Below, piece after piece: positions 15,224 through 25,004 of a DNA stretch of 64,000 nucleotides; the first letter of the stretch is position 1; every line of letters starts with the position of its first letter. Source of the DNA: Thermocrinis jamiesonii (GTDB lineage Bacteria > Aquificota > Aquificia > Aquificales > Aquificaceae); the NCBI RefSeq assembly GCF_000702425.1, contig NZ_JNIE01000002.1, positions 372,001-436,000 on the forward strand, written 5' to 3'. The notes below the pieces were generated by a model. The model was not told the DNA's origin and ran no database searches. It saw nothing but the letters and a program-made list of their open reading frames with translations. Position numbers and translations under genes: made by a program.

Positions 15224-16681
15224 ATGGAGATCCGTCGCATAGAGGGCGTTTTCCTACAGCACGCTTTGGAAACTTCTCAAGGTCTAAGGGCGGAAAATGT
15301 AAGTAAGGAGTTAAACCTTAGATTGCTATCCACAGTTCCCGAAGCCCTTCTTCAGGCTTTCTCAGAAGGTTCGGGTGGATTAAGAGGATACGTATTGGAA
15401 GCCTACGGAAGGAACCTAAGGATCTTGCTAAACAACAGTCAAGAAATATTGGCAGAAAATATGTCCGATGTTGAGGTGCAAGAAGGGGATCACTTAGAGC
15501 TTGTCCTTGAAAGTAAAAACCCATTGAGCCTGAAGATAATCTCACTTCAAAGGAAAACTGACATAAACCAAATCTTAGACCTTGCTTTTGAACCTTCAGA
15601 AGGTTTTCTGTTTAGCCTTGAAAAGGAGGATATCTTGTCTCTGATAAAAAATTCGGGCATTTTTTACGAGAGAAAAATTCTGTATTTTCTTAGAGGGGCG
15701 GTAAGCTTAAAGGAAATCTTGAAAGATGCAAAGGCTCAGATAATACAGAATATTTTGAACTTAGCGGAAGAGATAAAAAGCCAGCTTGGCACACAAAACC
15801 AAACTGACCAAAGTCTTGAATCTATAAAAACTCTATTTTTGTCAGTCCTGAACAAAACAGAAGGCATAGCTGAAATAAAGAGCTTTTTGAGAAGCCTCTA
15901 TCTGGAAAGCTTAAATAATTTGGAATTAGAACAGTTTGTAAAGTTGGTGGAAAACTTAGGGAACAAACAGATCTTAGAGGCAATGCAACAAGGAGATAAG
16001 GAAGCTCTTATTAACCTTCTCTACAGAGAAATCCAAAACTTACTCCACACACCAATTGGCAGAACTCTAAAGCTGGCCTTTGAAAGGCTAAAAGCTCTAA
16101 TTCTTCAATTGAAAGATCCAGAAGTAAAGGAACTCCTTGAGAACTTTATAAAAGCATTGGATGACGGAAAACTTGAGAACTTGAGAAAAAGCCATAGAGA
16201 GCTGATATCTCTTTTAGAGGAAAGGGAAAGGCTTTTGCCTCTGAGGGAAAAAGTAGAAAGAGATGGGCTTCAGTGGATAGATCGTTTAAACGCTATTATT
16301 CAAATACAGAGAATTATGGCAAAAGATGGGGTATTGGTTATACCATTCAGATGGGAAGGTAAAAAGGCAAGCATTATTCTAAAACCAAACAAAGAAGATT
16401 ACAAAGTTTTTATAAACCTCAACTATCCAGAGGGCTTTGTTTCTGCCATGCTTTTATACCCTAAGTCAAAGCAAGCAAAGAGCTTGAGTCTGCACTTTTA
16501 TACAAACTCTGAGCTTTTCTACAACAAGCTTGAAACCGCCAAACACATCTTAGAAAGTATGTTAGAAGAAGAAAACCTTAGAGTAAAGGAAATAAAGCTT
16601 AACATTATCCCTACTTTTCAAGAGCTGAGAAACATTGTAGGGCAACACGTTCATAGCACAAATCTTTATTTGGTGGTTTAA
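15224..16681 (+). CDS. FliK-like protein with C-terminal hook-length-control domain
   Basis: 485 residues, no signal peptide. The middle (about 150-360) is a long helical region with many Leu/Lys/Glu repeats. The C-terminal about 120 residues (IIQIQRIMAKDGVLVIPFRW, then KASIILKPNKEDYKVFINL) resemble the FliK hook-length-control domain. The next gene encodes an FlhB-like C-terminal domain, the known binding partner of FliK-type proteins, which strengthens the call. No other flagellar genes are nearby. It starts 4 nt after the ROK gene without a clear ribosome site. Confidence 0.6.
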   Translation: MEIRRIEGVFLQHALETSQGLRAENVSKELNLRLLSTVPEALLQAFSEGSGGLRGYVLEAYGRNLRILLNNSQEILAENMSDVEVQEGDHLELVLESKNPLSLKIISLQRKTDINQILDLAFEPSEGFLFSLEKEDILSLIKNSGIFYERKILYFLRGAVSLKEILKDAKAQIIQNILNLAEEIKSQLGTQNQTDQSLESIKTLFLSVLNKTEGIAEIKSFLRSLYLESLNNLELEQFVKLVENLGNKQILEAMQQGDKEALINLLYREIQNLLHTPIGRTLKLAFERLKALILQLKDPEVKELLENFIKALDDGKLENLRKSHRELISLLEERERLLPLREKVERDGLQWIDRLNAIIQIQRIMAKDGVLVIPFRWEGKKASIILKPNKEDYKVFINLNYPEGFVSAMLLYPKSKQAKSLSLHFYTNSELFYNKLETAKHILESMLEEENLRVKEIKLNIIPTFQELRNIVGQHVHSTNLYLVV

Positions 16682-16682
16682 C

Positions 16683-16937
16683 ATGGCAGAAAGGAAAAAG
16701 GCGATAGCAATTAGATATGATTCCCACAAAGATACTGCACCGGTGGTTGTAGCAAAGGGGTTTGGAGAGCTGGCTGAGAAGATCATAAAGACCGCAAAAG
16801 AAAATGGAATACCCATCGTGGAGGATAAAGAGCTCGTATCTGCTCTTATAAAAGTGGAGGTTTTTGAGGAGATCCCACCAGAGCTTTACAGGGCGATAGC
16901 AAAGATTTTGGTCTTCGTAAAGCGAATAAGAGCTTAA
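16683..16937 (+). CDS. FlhB-like C-terminal domain protein (EscU/YscU/FlhB family)
   Basis: 84 residues equal to the cytoplasmic domain of FlhB without its membrane part: KKAIAIRYDSHKDTAPVVVA, then KENGIPIVEDKELVSAL and EVFEEIPPELYRAIAKIL. The autocleavage motif NPTH of full FlhB is not present, because the family of small homologues (YlqH-like) begins after it. It may modulate the switch of flagellar or type III export substrates, or have another role. Its start is 2 nt from the stop of the FliK-like gene, and its 3' end overlaps the convergent gene by 4 nt. Confidence 0.8.
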   Translation: MAERKKAIAIRYDSHKDTAPVVVAKGFGELAEKIIKTAKENGIPIVEDKELVSALIKVEVFEEIPPELYRAIAKILVFVKRIRA

Positions 16938-17401
16938 CTCATGTTTTCGTAAGATTTTGCAGCGGAATATAGGTGAAACTTCAGTAGTTGATAAACCCTA
17001 TTGATATACTGAGATGCTGTTTTAACCTTTTCCTCGTTCCAACTGATAAAAGTATCCTCCAGAAGATAGATTGTCTCTTGGACGTCCTTTATCAGCTCTC
17101 TGTCCGCAAACACAGGCGAAAGGGCGCTCAAAGAAGGTAAAGATACTAAGGTTAAGGAGGTAGCCTCAAGGGCAAGCTCCAAAAGGTAATCCTTCTTACC
17201 TTCTTCCTCTATAAATTCTATGTTGCTTAGCAGTTCAAGAAGCACTCCAAAGACATCTAAGTAAAAGAGCGATATCCGTAGGGAACTCTCTGGAGGTAGC
17301 TTTATCTCCTTAGCATAAAGGATGATGTTAATTAACCTCTCTTGCTGAGAAACCAAATCCTCCAATCTTCTTACAAAACTGTATATGTATCCTTCCATCA
17401 T
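16934..17401 (-). CDS. Unknown all-helical protein downstream of hslU
   Basis: 155 residues, not recognised. It appears all-helical with several Leu-rich amphipathic stretches (for example [19 protein letters not shown] near 39-58). No signal, cysteines or catalytic motif. Its ATG overlaps the hslU stop as ATGA, so it is the last gene of the unknown-hslU-unknown unit. Neighbours on the other side are FliK/FlhB-like genes, and a helical export chaperone such as a FliS analogue is conceivable, but nothing in the sequence demonstrates it. Confidence 0.6.
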   Translation of the reverse strand: MMEGYIYSFVRRLEDLVSQQERLINIILYAKEIKLPPESSLRISLFYLDVFGVLLELLSNIEFIEEEGKKDYLLELALEATSLTLVSLPSLSALSPVFADRELIKDVQETIYLLEDTFISWNEEKVKTASQYINRVYQLLKFHLYSAAKSYENMS

Positions 17402-18747
17402 AGAATATACCTTGAAAGTTCTACATCTTTTACAAAATCGGACAGCTTGGCTCTAACAAACTTACTGTCTATTATGATACGCTGTCCTGAGAGTTCAGGA
17501 GCATTGAAGGATATATCCTCCAACAGTCGCTCCATTATGGTGTATAACCGCCTTGCTCCTATGTTTTCCATCTTGTTGTTTATCTCTTCCGCTATTGAAG
17601 CGATCTCCTCTATCGCATCATGGGTAAATTCTAAATCTACCCCTTCCGTTTTTAGAAGCTCTACGTATTGTTTAACCAATGCATTTTTGGGTTCCACCAA
17701 AATGCGCGCAAAGTCTTCCTTAGTCAGTGGTTTTAGCTCCACCCTTATAGGAAAGCGCCCTTGCAGTTCAGGAATAAGATCAGAGGGTTTGGACATATGA
17801 AATGCACCAGCTGATATAAACAGTATGTGGTCAGTCCTTACTGGTCCATACTTTGTTCTAACAACCGTCCCCTCCACTATGGGCAAAAGGTCCCTTTGCA
17901 CACCCTCTCGGGAAACGCCTGGACCAACTCCAGGCGTCTTTATCGCTATTTTGTCTATCTCGTCAATAAATATAATGCCAAAGTTTTCTGCTCTATAAAC
18001 AGCTTCCGATGCTATTTCCTCTTGGTCTATCAGTTTCTCCGCTTCTTCTTGTTCCAGTATTTGCAGAGCTTCTTTAACCTTTACCTTTCTTCTTCTCCTT
18101 AGGGGAACCATACCACCCAGTAGATTTCTGAGTTGATCTTCTAGCTCTTCAAAGCCCGGCGGACCCATTATGCCCAATACGGGAGAAAACTTCTCCTGAA
18201 CTTCTATTTCTATAACCCTGTCGTCAAATTCCCCTTTTCTGAGTTTTTCTCTGATAACAGATCTGTTGGCTGTGCTTTGGGAGATTCTTGAGCCAAAACT
18301 GAGCTGTTGGGATATTAGGTAATCAATTAACCTATCTTCTGCATTTTTCTTTGCCCTCTCTCTAACCTCCTGCATTCGTTCTTGCTTTACCATCTGATAG
18401 GAAACCTCCACCAGCTCCCTTACCATAGATTCCACGTCCCTACCCACATAACCCACTTCAGTATATTTGGTAGCCTCTACCTTGACAAAGGGAGCCTTGA
18501 TAAGCTGGGCTAATCTTCTTGCTATCTCGGTCTTTCCAACACCCGTGGGACCTATCATCAAAAGGTTCTTTGGTGCAATCTCATCCCTCAGATGGGGAGG
18601 TAACTTTTGCCTTCTCCACCTGTTTCTTAAGGCTATTGCAACTGCTTTTTTTGCCTCTTCTTGTCCAATAACGTATTTGCTCAGCTCCTCTACAATTCTT
18701 CTGGGTGTTAGCTCTTCTAAGGTAGGCATCAAACTTTTCTCTTCCAT
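17398..18747 (-). CDS. hslU: HslU, ATPase subunit of the HslUV protease
   Basis: 449 residues. AAA+ unfoldase that feeds substrates to the HslV peptidase in the cytoplasm. Walker A is GPTGVGKT, Walker B is IIFIDEID, the pore loop motif GYVGRD is present, and the intermediate I-domain lies at about residues 110-240. The C-terminus ends LSRYIL, as needed to dock into HslV. An in-frame TTG three bases upstream is possible, but the ATG lies 6 nt after GGAGG and overlaps the previous stop as TGATG. hslV is not adjacent, unlike in many bacteria. Confidence 0.95.
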   Translation of the reverse strand: MEEKSLMPTLEELTPRRIVEELSKYVIGQEEAKKAVAIALRNRWRRQKLPPHLRDEIAPKNLLMIGPTGVGKTEIARRLAQLIKAPFVKVEATKYTEVGYVGRDVESMVRELVEVSYQMVKQERMQEVRERAKKNAEDRLIDYLISQQLSFGSRISQSTANRSVIREKLRKGEFDDRVIEIEVQEKFSPVLGIMGPPGFEELEDQLRNLLGGMVPLRRRRKVKVKEALQILEQEEAEKLIDQEEIASEAVYRAENFGIIFIDEIDKIAIKTPGVGPGVSREGVQRDLLPIVEGTVVRTKYGPVRTDHILFISAGAFHMSKPSDLIPELQGRFPIRVELKPLTKEDFARILVEPKNALVKQYVELLKTEGVDLEFTHDAIEEIASIAEEINNKMENIGARRLYTIMERLLEDISFNAPELSGQRIIIDSKFVRAKLSDFVKDVELSRYIL

Positions 18748-19190
18748 CAATATCCTCCAGATCTTTCTTTTGTATGTAGGTTTCTTACAAGATGGTCAAG
18801 GTAACTTTCCAAGTTTTCTGGAAATTCTTCTAAATAAAACTCGGTGGGAAAGACCTTTTTTATCACGTCTATGGGAGGATTGCCTACGCCTGTAGCAGGT
18901 AGGATGTCCTTGGCACCTCTTCTGATGGCTTCGTTGTAAGCTAACTTGTAAGCAACTTTCAGTGCTTCTTCTATGTCCGAAAATCTGTCTATCTCGTCTC
19001 CCAATTCATAGAGCACTACATGTTTGGCGCTTTTTTTGAAGTGGTCCCAATCTAATATCCGTCTGATGTAGTGCTTTTCTTCCAGTTCCATCAGCTCTAC
19101 GCTGGATATGTCCGAAAGCTCAAAGGTCACTATGTAGTAATCTATCAACTCTCTACCTGCGTATATGTCTGGAAAAAAGAAAAGTTCCAC
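18747..19190 (-). CDS. Unknown protein upstream of hslU
   Basis: 147 residues, not recognised. Acidic, with few cysteines and no signal or membrane helix. It begins [20 protein letters not shown] and has a conserved-looking [17 protein letters not shown] stretch in the second half. The start is GTG, 7 nt after a TATATT box (19203-19198) and with no SD, a likely leaderless start. It is divergent from glnE, with only 30 nt between the two start codons. Coupled to hslU by TGATG. Confidence 0.65.
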   Translation of the reverse strand: MELFFFPDIYAGRELIDYYIVTFELSDISSVELMELEEKHYIRRILDWDHFKKSAKHVVLYELGDEIDRFSDIEEALKVAYKLAYNEAIRRGAKDILPATGVGNPPIDVIKKVFPTEFYLEEFPENLESYLDHLVRNLHTKERSGGY

Positions 19191-19197
19191 AATACTT

Positions 19198-19214
19198 AAT
19201 ATAAACGATAAAAT
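19198..19214. promoter_or_regulatory. Divergent -10 boxes between glnE and the unknown-hslU operon
   Basis: Rightward TAAAAT at 19209-19214 lies 6 nt before the glnE ATG (19221). Leftward TATATT at 19203-19198 lies 7 nt before the GTG at 19190. Neither gene has an SD. The 30-nt intergenic space forces both -35 regions into the opposite gene's start. No good -35 match is seen for either. Confidence 0.4.
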
Positions 19215-19220
19215 GGTTTT

Positions 19221-22007
19221 ATGATACCTACTCAGTGGTGGCTCTCTGCACAGAGGTATCTGTTAAATCCCAAAAGGGCAGAGGAGTCCTTTACAGAACT
19301 TTTGAAAAGACATCCAGAACCTAAAACTCTTTTGGACTATCTGAACGAAAGAAGGTTTATCCTTCTTCTAAAGCTAATGGACCAGTCCGAATGCATACGG
19401 AAGTTTTTGATCAATCATCCCGAAGATTTCCAAAGGGTGATCCCGGGTCTTTGGTATGTGTCCAAAAGAAAAGAAGATTACCTGAGGGAGCTTAAAAATA
19501 TCGTAAGTGATTCGTTGGACGATGAAAAGTTTTCCAAGAGTTTAGCTTATTATCGCCACAGAGAGCTTATGAGACTTTTATCAAAGGAAATACTTGGCAC
19601 CGCAAACTTAGAGGACATTCTAAGGGAATACTCCGAGCTTCCGGATGCTATGTTAGAGTTGGCTTATTCAAGAGCCTTTCGGGAAGCGGTGGAAAGATAC
19701 GGAGAGCCAAAGGAGGAAAATGGAAAAACCGCCAGCGCATGTATAATAGCCCTTGGCAAGCTCGGTAGCTATGAACTCAACTATTACTCAGACATAGACC
19801 TAATGTTTATACACTCTTCTGACAAAGGCAGTGCGGGGAAGCTAACCCTTGTGGAGTTCTTTCACAAAGTTTTCCAAAAGTTGGTAAGCCTTATGACTAC
19901 CCAAACAGAAGAGGGCAAACCCTACGAGGTAGATTTGGACCTCAGGCCCTTTGGAAAATCTGGACCTATAAGCATGTCTTTGAGAAGTGCAGAGCTTTAC
20001 TACGAATCCTACGGTAGGATGTGGGAGAGGTTTGCCCTTCTTAGGGCTCGCTACAGCGCAGGAGACGAAGAGCTTTTTAAGACCTTTGATAGGGAAGTAA
20101 GACAACCCTTTGTGTTCAGAAAATACGTGGATTACAGAGTCCTTGAGGAAATAAGACTAATAAAAGCTCAGATAAATGCGCAGGCAAAAAGCAAGCTCAT
20201 GAACCGCACAAACGTAAAAACTGGCGAGGGGGGAATAAGAGAATTGGAGTTTATGGTTCAGGCAATGGTTATCCTTCTTGGTGGAAAGTATCCTTTTCTT
20301 AGGGAGAGCAATACCTTTAGGGCACTTTGGAAACTAAATCAGAAAGGTGTGTTTTCTGACGAAGAGGTAAAGTTCTTGGAGAAAGCATACACCTTTTTAA
20401 GAAAGCTGGAGCACACTATACAGCTAAGAAATTGTCTGCAAACCCAGAGCTTTAGCGAGTCTGAAGCCACTCAAATAGCCAAGCTTATGGGTTTAGAAGA
20501 AAAAGAGTTTCTTTCAATGTTTAGGACTTACACCCAAAAGGTAAGCAGTATGTTTTATGGTATCCTGCCTGCACAAGAAGAGCAAGAGATTGACCCTATT
20601 ATGGCTGTGCTCTTAAACGGCGATGCGGATGCGGGAAAAGAGATTTTATCTTCCTTAGGATTTAAAAATCCAACAAGGGCATTTAACATACTTTTAAACT
20701 ACACACAAGGAACGGTGGGCATAGGGCTCTCTTCAGAAGAGAGGAAACAGCTTATAAAGATCTTACCTCAAATGGTCAATCACATAGCAAAAACGCCAGA
20801 CCCAGACGAAACTTTGAACAACTTGGATAAGTTCTTTTCTAATCCTACGGGAAGGAGGGTGATTCTAAGCAAATCAAAGGAAGACTTTAGGTTAAAGCTC
20901 TGCAAAGTCTTCTCTTTGTCTTCCTATCTTTCCACTTTGATAAGCAGGAATCCGGATTTGGTGGAGGATGTGCTAACGCTGTATCAGGATTATCCGGAAG
21001 AAGAAGAACTTGAAGAGGAGTTTGAAAAATATAAGGAAATCCTTAGTTTGAGTGCGGAAAATCTGTTTAGAAGGTTTAAAACTGTTTGGGAAGTGCGCAT
21101 AGCTTTGGTCTATCTTTTGAAGCAAGAAGATAGATACACAAAACTTGAAAAGTTTTTTAACCGCCTTACCCTTCTTGCGGACTTTTTAATGAAAAAACTT
21201 TGGGAACACCTGAAAATAAAAGATCACAGCTTAGTGCTGTATGCCTTGGGCAAATATGGAAGCATGGAGCTTACCATTGGTTCAGATTTAGATTTGGTGT
21301 TTGTTGGAAAGTCCCCGAGCTTAGAAGAAATAAAGTTAGCCCAGCAGATGATAAAGTTCATAACCCTGCACACCTCAGAAGGATATCTCTACAAGCTTGA
21401 CTTTAGGCTAAGACCTATGGGTAGCAAAGGAGAACTTTTGCCGTCCATAAGCTTTTACAGGGATTACTACGAAAGAACCGCCAGAACTTGGGAGAGGATC
21501 GCCTGGACCAGGGCAAGGTTCATCGTGGGAGATACCGCTTTAAAGGAAGAGTTTGAATCTATTCTTAAAGACTTCCTTTTTGGCAAACCCATCACAGAAA
21601 AGGAGAGGAGAGAAATAAGGGATATGCGCTTTGCCTTAGAAGGCAACGCAAAAAAAGATAAAGATGTGGTTGATATAAAGTTTGGAAAAGGCGGTCTTAT
21701 AGACGGGGAGTTTTTGATCCAGTTTTATATGCTTTTGGAAGGTATAAGGGAACCTTCAATGTTAAAAGCCTGCAGGTTGCTGATGTCAAAGCACGAGCTT
21801 CTTAAAGAAGTTTATGACATATACCTTTTTCTCCGGCTTGTGGAAACAAGACACAGGCTATCTAAGGAAAATGCAGGATCTGTCTTAAACAGTAAGGACA
21901 GACAGAGGGTAGCTTCTTCTATTGGCATGAATCCAGAAGACTTTGAGGAAAAGCTTTTTGAAAGTCTAAGGAGAATGCGGGAGATCTTCTTAGAAGTTTT
22001 TGACTAA
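19221..22007 (+). CDS. glnE: GlnE, glutamine synthetase adenylyltransferase/deadenylylase
   Basis: 928 residues, the full bifunctional length. Two nucleotidyltransferase domains are visible: LGKLGSYELNYYSDIDLMFI (near 175-194, adenylyl-removing half) and LGKYGSMELTIGSDLDLVFV (near 675-694, adenylylating half), each followed by a Arg-rich RPFG/RPMG block. It adjusts glutamine synthetase activity to nitrogen status by covalent AMP attachment. Probable leaderless start. The 3' end overlaps lpxA by 4 nt, convergent. glnA and glnB are not in the window. Confidence 0.95.
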   Translation: MIPTQWWLSAQRYLLNPKRAEESFTELLKRHPEPKTLLDYLNERRFILLLKLMDQSECIRKFLINHPEDFQRVIPGLWYVSKRKEDYLRELKNIVSDSLDDEKFSKSLAYYRHRELMRLLSKEILGTANLEDILREYSELPDAMLELAYSRAFREAVERYGEPKEENGKTASACIIALGKLGSYELNYYSDIDLMFIHSSDKGSAGKLTLVEFFHKVFQKLVSLMTTQTEEGKPYEVDLDLRPFGKSGPISMSLRSAELYYESYGRMWERFALLRARYSAGDEELFKTFDREVRQPFVFRKYVDYRVLEEIRLIKAQINAQAKSKLMNRTNVKTGEGGIRELEFMVQAMVILLGGKYPFLRESNTFRALWKLNQKGVFSDEEVKFLEKAYTFLRKLEHTIQLRNCLQTQSFSESEATQIAKLMGLEEKEFLSMFRTYTQKVSSMFYGILPAQEEQEIDPIMAVLLNGDADAGKEILSSLGFKNPTRAFNILLNYTQGTVGIGLSSEERKQLIKILPQMVNHIAKTPDPDETLNNLDKFFSNPTGRRVILSKSKEDFRLKLCKVFSLSSYLSTLISRNPDLVEDVLTLYQDYPEEEELEEEFEKYKEILSLSAENLFRRFKTVWEVRIALVYLLKQEDRYTKLEKFFNRLTLLADFLMKKLWEHLKIKDHSLVLYALGKYGSMELTIGSDLDLVFVGKSPSLEEIKLAQQMIKFITLHTSEGYLYKLDFRLRPMGSKGELLPSISFYRDYYERTARTWERIAWTRARFIVGDTALKEEFESILKDFLFGKPITEKERREIRDMRFALEGNAKKDKDVVDIKFGKGGLIDGEFLIQFYMLLEGIREPSMLKACRLLMSKHELLKEVYDIYLFLRLVETRHRLSKENAGSVLNSKDRQRVASSIGMNPEDFEEKLFESLRRMREIFLEVFD

Positions 22008-22798
22008 AGGATTTTACCTGCATCTCTTGCTACTCCCCTTTTACTGCTTTGGATAAATTCTACAAGTCTTAGAACTTCCTGATGTTCTCCGTAATCTTTG
22101 AGCAAAAGCTCTATGGCTTCTCTTCTCAAAAGATTGCTCCTAAAAAGGATACGGTAGGCCTTTTTTAGAATGTTTATCTTTTCTTTTGAAAATCCCCTTC
22201 TTTCCAGCCCTACGGTGTTTATACCGTATAGGTGGGCGTGTTGGCCAGAAGCCCTTGTAAAAGGTGGAATGTCTAAGGAAACTCCCGAAACACCGCCCAC
22301 CATAGCGTAGTCTCCAACCCTTGCCCACTGATGGACTGCAGAAAGGCCACCAATAAATGCATACTCTCCCACCTCTACATGACCTCCAAGCGTAGCACAG
22401 TTTGCCAATATAGCCCCTCTTTTTACCACACAGTCGTGGGCAACGTGAGCATAAGCCATAAGCATAACATCGCTTTCTATAACAGTCACTCCTGTTCCAA
22501 AGGGCGTGCCCCTGTGAATGGTGACGTATTCCCTTATTATTACCCTGTCTCCTACAATTACCTTTGTTTCCTCTCCTGCATACTTAAGGTGTTGAGGCTC
22601 TTCTCCTATGACCGCACCGTCGTATATCTTGCAATCCCTTCCTATGCTAACCTCTCCCTTTATGCTCACCCTCGCTCCTATCTTAGTTCCTTTGGCTATG
22701 GTTATTTTTCCCTCAAGCACGCTGTAGGGTCCAATCTCTACATCCTCTTCAAGCTCAACCTCTCCGCTTATGATGGCAGTAGGATGAATGCGTTTCAT
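22004..22798 (-). CDS. lpxA: LpxA, UDP-GlcNAc acyltransferase
   Basis: 264 residues. First step of lipid A biosynthesis: transfer of an R-3-hydroxyacyl chain from ACP to UDP-GlcNAc. The N-terminal two thirds are left-handed beta-helix hexapeptide repeats (for example ISGEVELEEDVEIGPYSVLE). The catalytic His is His121 in AYAHVAHDC, and the C-terminal helices include YGINTVGLERRGFS. Shows that the organism has an LPS-type outer membrane. Its ATG overlaps the stop of the upstream pncC-like gene (ATGA). Confidence 0.96.
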   Translation of the reverse strand: MKRIHPTAIISGEVELEEDVEIGPYSVLEGKITIAKGTKIGARVSIKGEVSIGRDCKIYDGAVIGEEPQHLKYAGEETKVIVGDRVIIREYVTIHRGTPFGTGVTVIESDVMLMAYAHVAHDCVVKRGAILANCATLGGHVEVGEYAFIGGLSAVHQWARVGDYAMVGGVSGVSLDIPPFTRASGQHAHLYGINTVGLERRGFSKEKINILKKAYRILFRSNLLRREAIELLLKDYGEHQEVLRLVEFIQSSKRGVARDAGKIL

Positions 22799-23463
22799 TT
22801 TAAAACTCCCAAAAGAAATTTTCTTATTAGGTTTAGGGCAAGTTGGGTTGCCAAAAAGCGATTTTCGTTTCTGCTAAAACGCAGGATGTGCCTTTCAACA
22901 TAAACCTCTTTGTCCGTGCATAAACTTATGTATGTAAGTCCTACGGGCTTTCTTTCGCTTGTTGATGGACCAGCTATGCCAGTTATGGCAACTGCTATAT
23001 CCGCATCAGTCTCTTCCAAAGCGGATATGCACATAGCCCTACAAACTTCTTCGGAAACCGCTCCGTATTTTTCCAGCAGTTCCTTTTTTACGCTCAAAAG
23101 CTTGGTTTTTAACTCGTTAGAATACACCACAAAACCACCTACAAAGTAATTACTGCTTCCTGGAACATTTACGAGACGAGCGGAAAGCAAACCCGCTGTA
23201 CAGCTTTCTGCCACAGCAAGTTTAAGCCCCCTTTCCCTCAACAGCTCTCCCACCACCTCTTCCATTTCCACCCTTCTGTCCGCATACACGTAAAAACCAA
23301 GACTTTCCTTAGCCCTTTGCCAAGACTCTTCGTCCTTAAAGTATATATCCACCCCTCCAATCCAATTTACCACTTGAGAATAAGTTAAAGACTTCGCATC
23401 TAAGCCAAAGGTTCTGAGTATGTATCCTTCCGCAAATTCATTCTTACACAACCCAACTATCAC
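22795..23463 (-). CDS. CinA-family C-terminal domain protein (PncC-like)
   Basis: 222 residues. Residues about 72-218 form the CinA C-terminal domain (nicotinamide-nucleotide amidase): LAVAESCTAGLLSARLVNVP, YFVGGFVVYSNELKTKLL and AITGIAGPSTSERKPVGLTY. The first 70 residues resemble the small linker domain of full CinA, while the MoaB-like N-terminal domain is absent. A role in recycling nicotinamide mononucleotide is likely. The start is GTG, 5 nt after GAGGTG and overlapping the upstream stop (GTGA). Confidence 0.85.
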   Translation of the reverse strand: MIVGLCKNEFAEGYILRTFGLDAKSLTYSQVVNWIGGVDIYFKDEESWQRAKESLGFYVYADRRVEMEEVVGELLRERGLKLAVAESCTAGLLSARLVNVPGSSNYFVGGFVVYSNELKTKLLSVKKELLEKYGAVSEEVCRAMCISALEETDADIAVAITGIAGPSTSERKPVGLTYISLCTDKEVYVERHILRFSRNENRFLATQLALNLIRKFLLGVLK

Positions 23464-25004
23464 TCCAGCACCTCGTATCTGTAGAATGGATATTTACAAA
23501 AACTACCCACGCTGTGTCCAGGGTCAAAGGGTTGAAACTCTTCAAAAGAGGAAGGAATAAAAACCATCTCGTCTGCTATGTTTGGACTGATAACAACCTC
23601 AAAAACTTTACCATTTAGCGTTATTTTGTCCCTAACTCTGAGCCTATCTGCGGTTTTTTTTGATATGTAAGCCTTCTGATACTTTTCCATGCTGTGGGTC
23701 CATGGGTTCCAATGCCCAAGCTCTTCCACAAGGGAGTTAGCAGTGTGTAAAACAACTCCTTGGGGCAGTTGTTTTTCCTCAAAACTCTTGCCTTCAATTG
23801 AAGGAAGTTCTAAGCTTGTGCCTTCCAAGGAAGTATCCAACGTAATGAACTCTTCTAACCTTACCTTTATGTCAAAAAGCCTTGAAAGAAACTCGTAGGG
23901 GACCACCGCACCTTTGGGTTTTGATACGCTTTGGGGACAGAAATAGACTCTTCCAAAGGAGTTTCTGTATGCTATAAAGTCCCTCTCTGTAAAGTTGGAA
24001 GCGCCTATGATTAGAGTGGAGTAGTGAGAAGTGAGGTTGGGAAAGAGCGTAAAGTGTATGGAAAATCGGTTTTTAATTTCCTGTCTTATTTGCTCTGGTA
24101 TGTAAATAAGGGGATTGCCAAAGAATATGAAGCTATCGTATTCTTCAAAATTTTCTACGAATTTTTCAAGTTCCATAGCGGGGAAAGGCATAAGGTCACC
24201 CACAAAGCTATATTCTACGCTGTAGTGTTTGATAAGGTCTTTTAGTATGTTTAAAACGCTGTTTCTGAAAGGAGAGGATAGAAGGTTTGTGCTTATGAGC
24301 AGTAATCCTCCAAGGAGGTAGAGCTTTTTCTTAAGTGCGGTTGCGGTGGGGTCTTCGTGCTCTGGTTGTGTTATTTTTTTCATAAAACTTATTTGCTGAA
24401 AAGGGTTCATCAAAAGTTTTGTTTTTGCCTTTGAGCAAACTGTAGAATACCTTGAGCTCACACACACAAGGTTTGAGCCTTTCTCCACCGCATCCACCAA
24501 GTATCTCATGGACATAACTTCAGAAAATACTGGTTCTGCCTCCCAACTAAGTATTAGCTTAAAATCCTGCCATCTGTTAAAGAAAACAGTGGAGGGCTTA
24601 AAATCCACAACGGGCGCATCCACAAAAACATCACCCACAGACCTTGCCAACAAGTATTCCTCAAGACTAGACAAATGTCTATCCAAAATTATGGCTATCT
24701 TTCCCTTTAGTTTCCGCTTTGCCATGTCAAAGGCTTCAGATTCGGAAAGGGCGACAGGTTCTCTTTCGTTCAAATAAAAACCTATAAGTCTTAAAGGATT
24801 GTTGGTAATCTCTTGTATGTAGGTTATACCCTTACTACACAAACTTCCCATACCCTTTGGGTCCGCAGGGTGTCCATAAAGATCCACAAGCTGGCCTTTT
24901 TCTTTGTAAAGCACATAAGCACAAGCACAGCCACAACCTGTACAAGCGCTTACCACTTGTTCGTCAAAGGACTTTACAGTTAGCGCTACAGACGGGGGCT
25001 TCAT
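23460..25004 (-). CDS. Molybdopterin-oxidoreductase-like iron-sulfur protein, short and divergent
   Basis: 514 residues. The N-terminus has the [4Fe-4S] motif of the molybdopterin oxidoreductase superfamily: C-x2-C-x3-C-x27-C with Cys21, 24, 28 and 56, then CSKGITYIQEITNNPLRL. The C-terminal 100 residues look like the dinucleotide-binding domain (HTANSLVEELGHWNPWTHSM, KKTADRLRVRDKITL). It is shorter than typical members, and I see no obvious Cys/Sec/Ser molybdenum ligand region. It might be an electron-transfer relative (FwdB- or NuoG-like) rather than an active Mo/W enzyme. Start ATG without SD; TAAAAT 12 nt upstream. Confidence 0.65.
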   Translation of the reverse strand: MKPPSVALTVKSFDEQVVSACTGCGCACAYVLYKEKGQLVDLYGHPADPKGMGSLCSKGITYIQEITNNPLRLIGFYLNEREPVALSESEAFDMAKRKLKGKIAIILDRHLSSLEEYLLARSVGDVFVDAPVVDFKPSTVFFNRWQDFKLILSWEAEPVFSEVMSMRYLVDAVEKGSNLVCVSSRYSTVCSKAKTKLLMNPFQQISFMKKITQPEHEDPTATALKKKLYLLGGLLLISTNLLSSPFRNSVLNILKDLIKHYSVEYSFVGDLMPFPAMELEKFVENFEEYDSFIFFGNPLIYIPEQIRQEIKNRFSIHFTLFPNLTSHYSTLIIGASNFTERDFIAYRNSFGRVYFCPQSVSKPKGAVVPYEFLSRLFDIKVRLEEFITLDTSLEGTSLELPSIEGKSFEEKQLPQGVVLHTANSLVEELGHWNPWTHSMEKYQKAYISKKTADRLRVRDKITLNGKVFEVVISPNIADEMVFIPSSFEEFQPFDPGHSVGSFCKYPFYRYEVLE

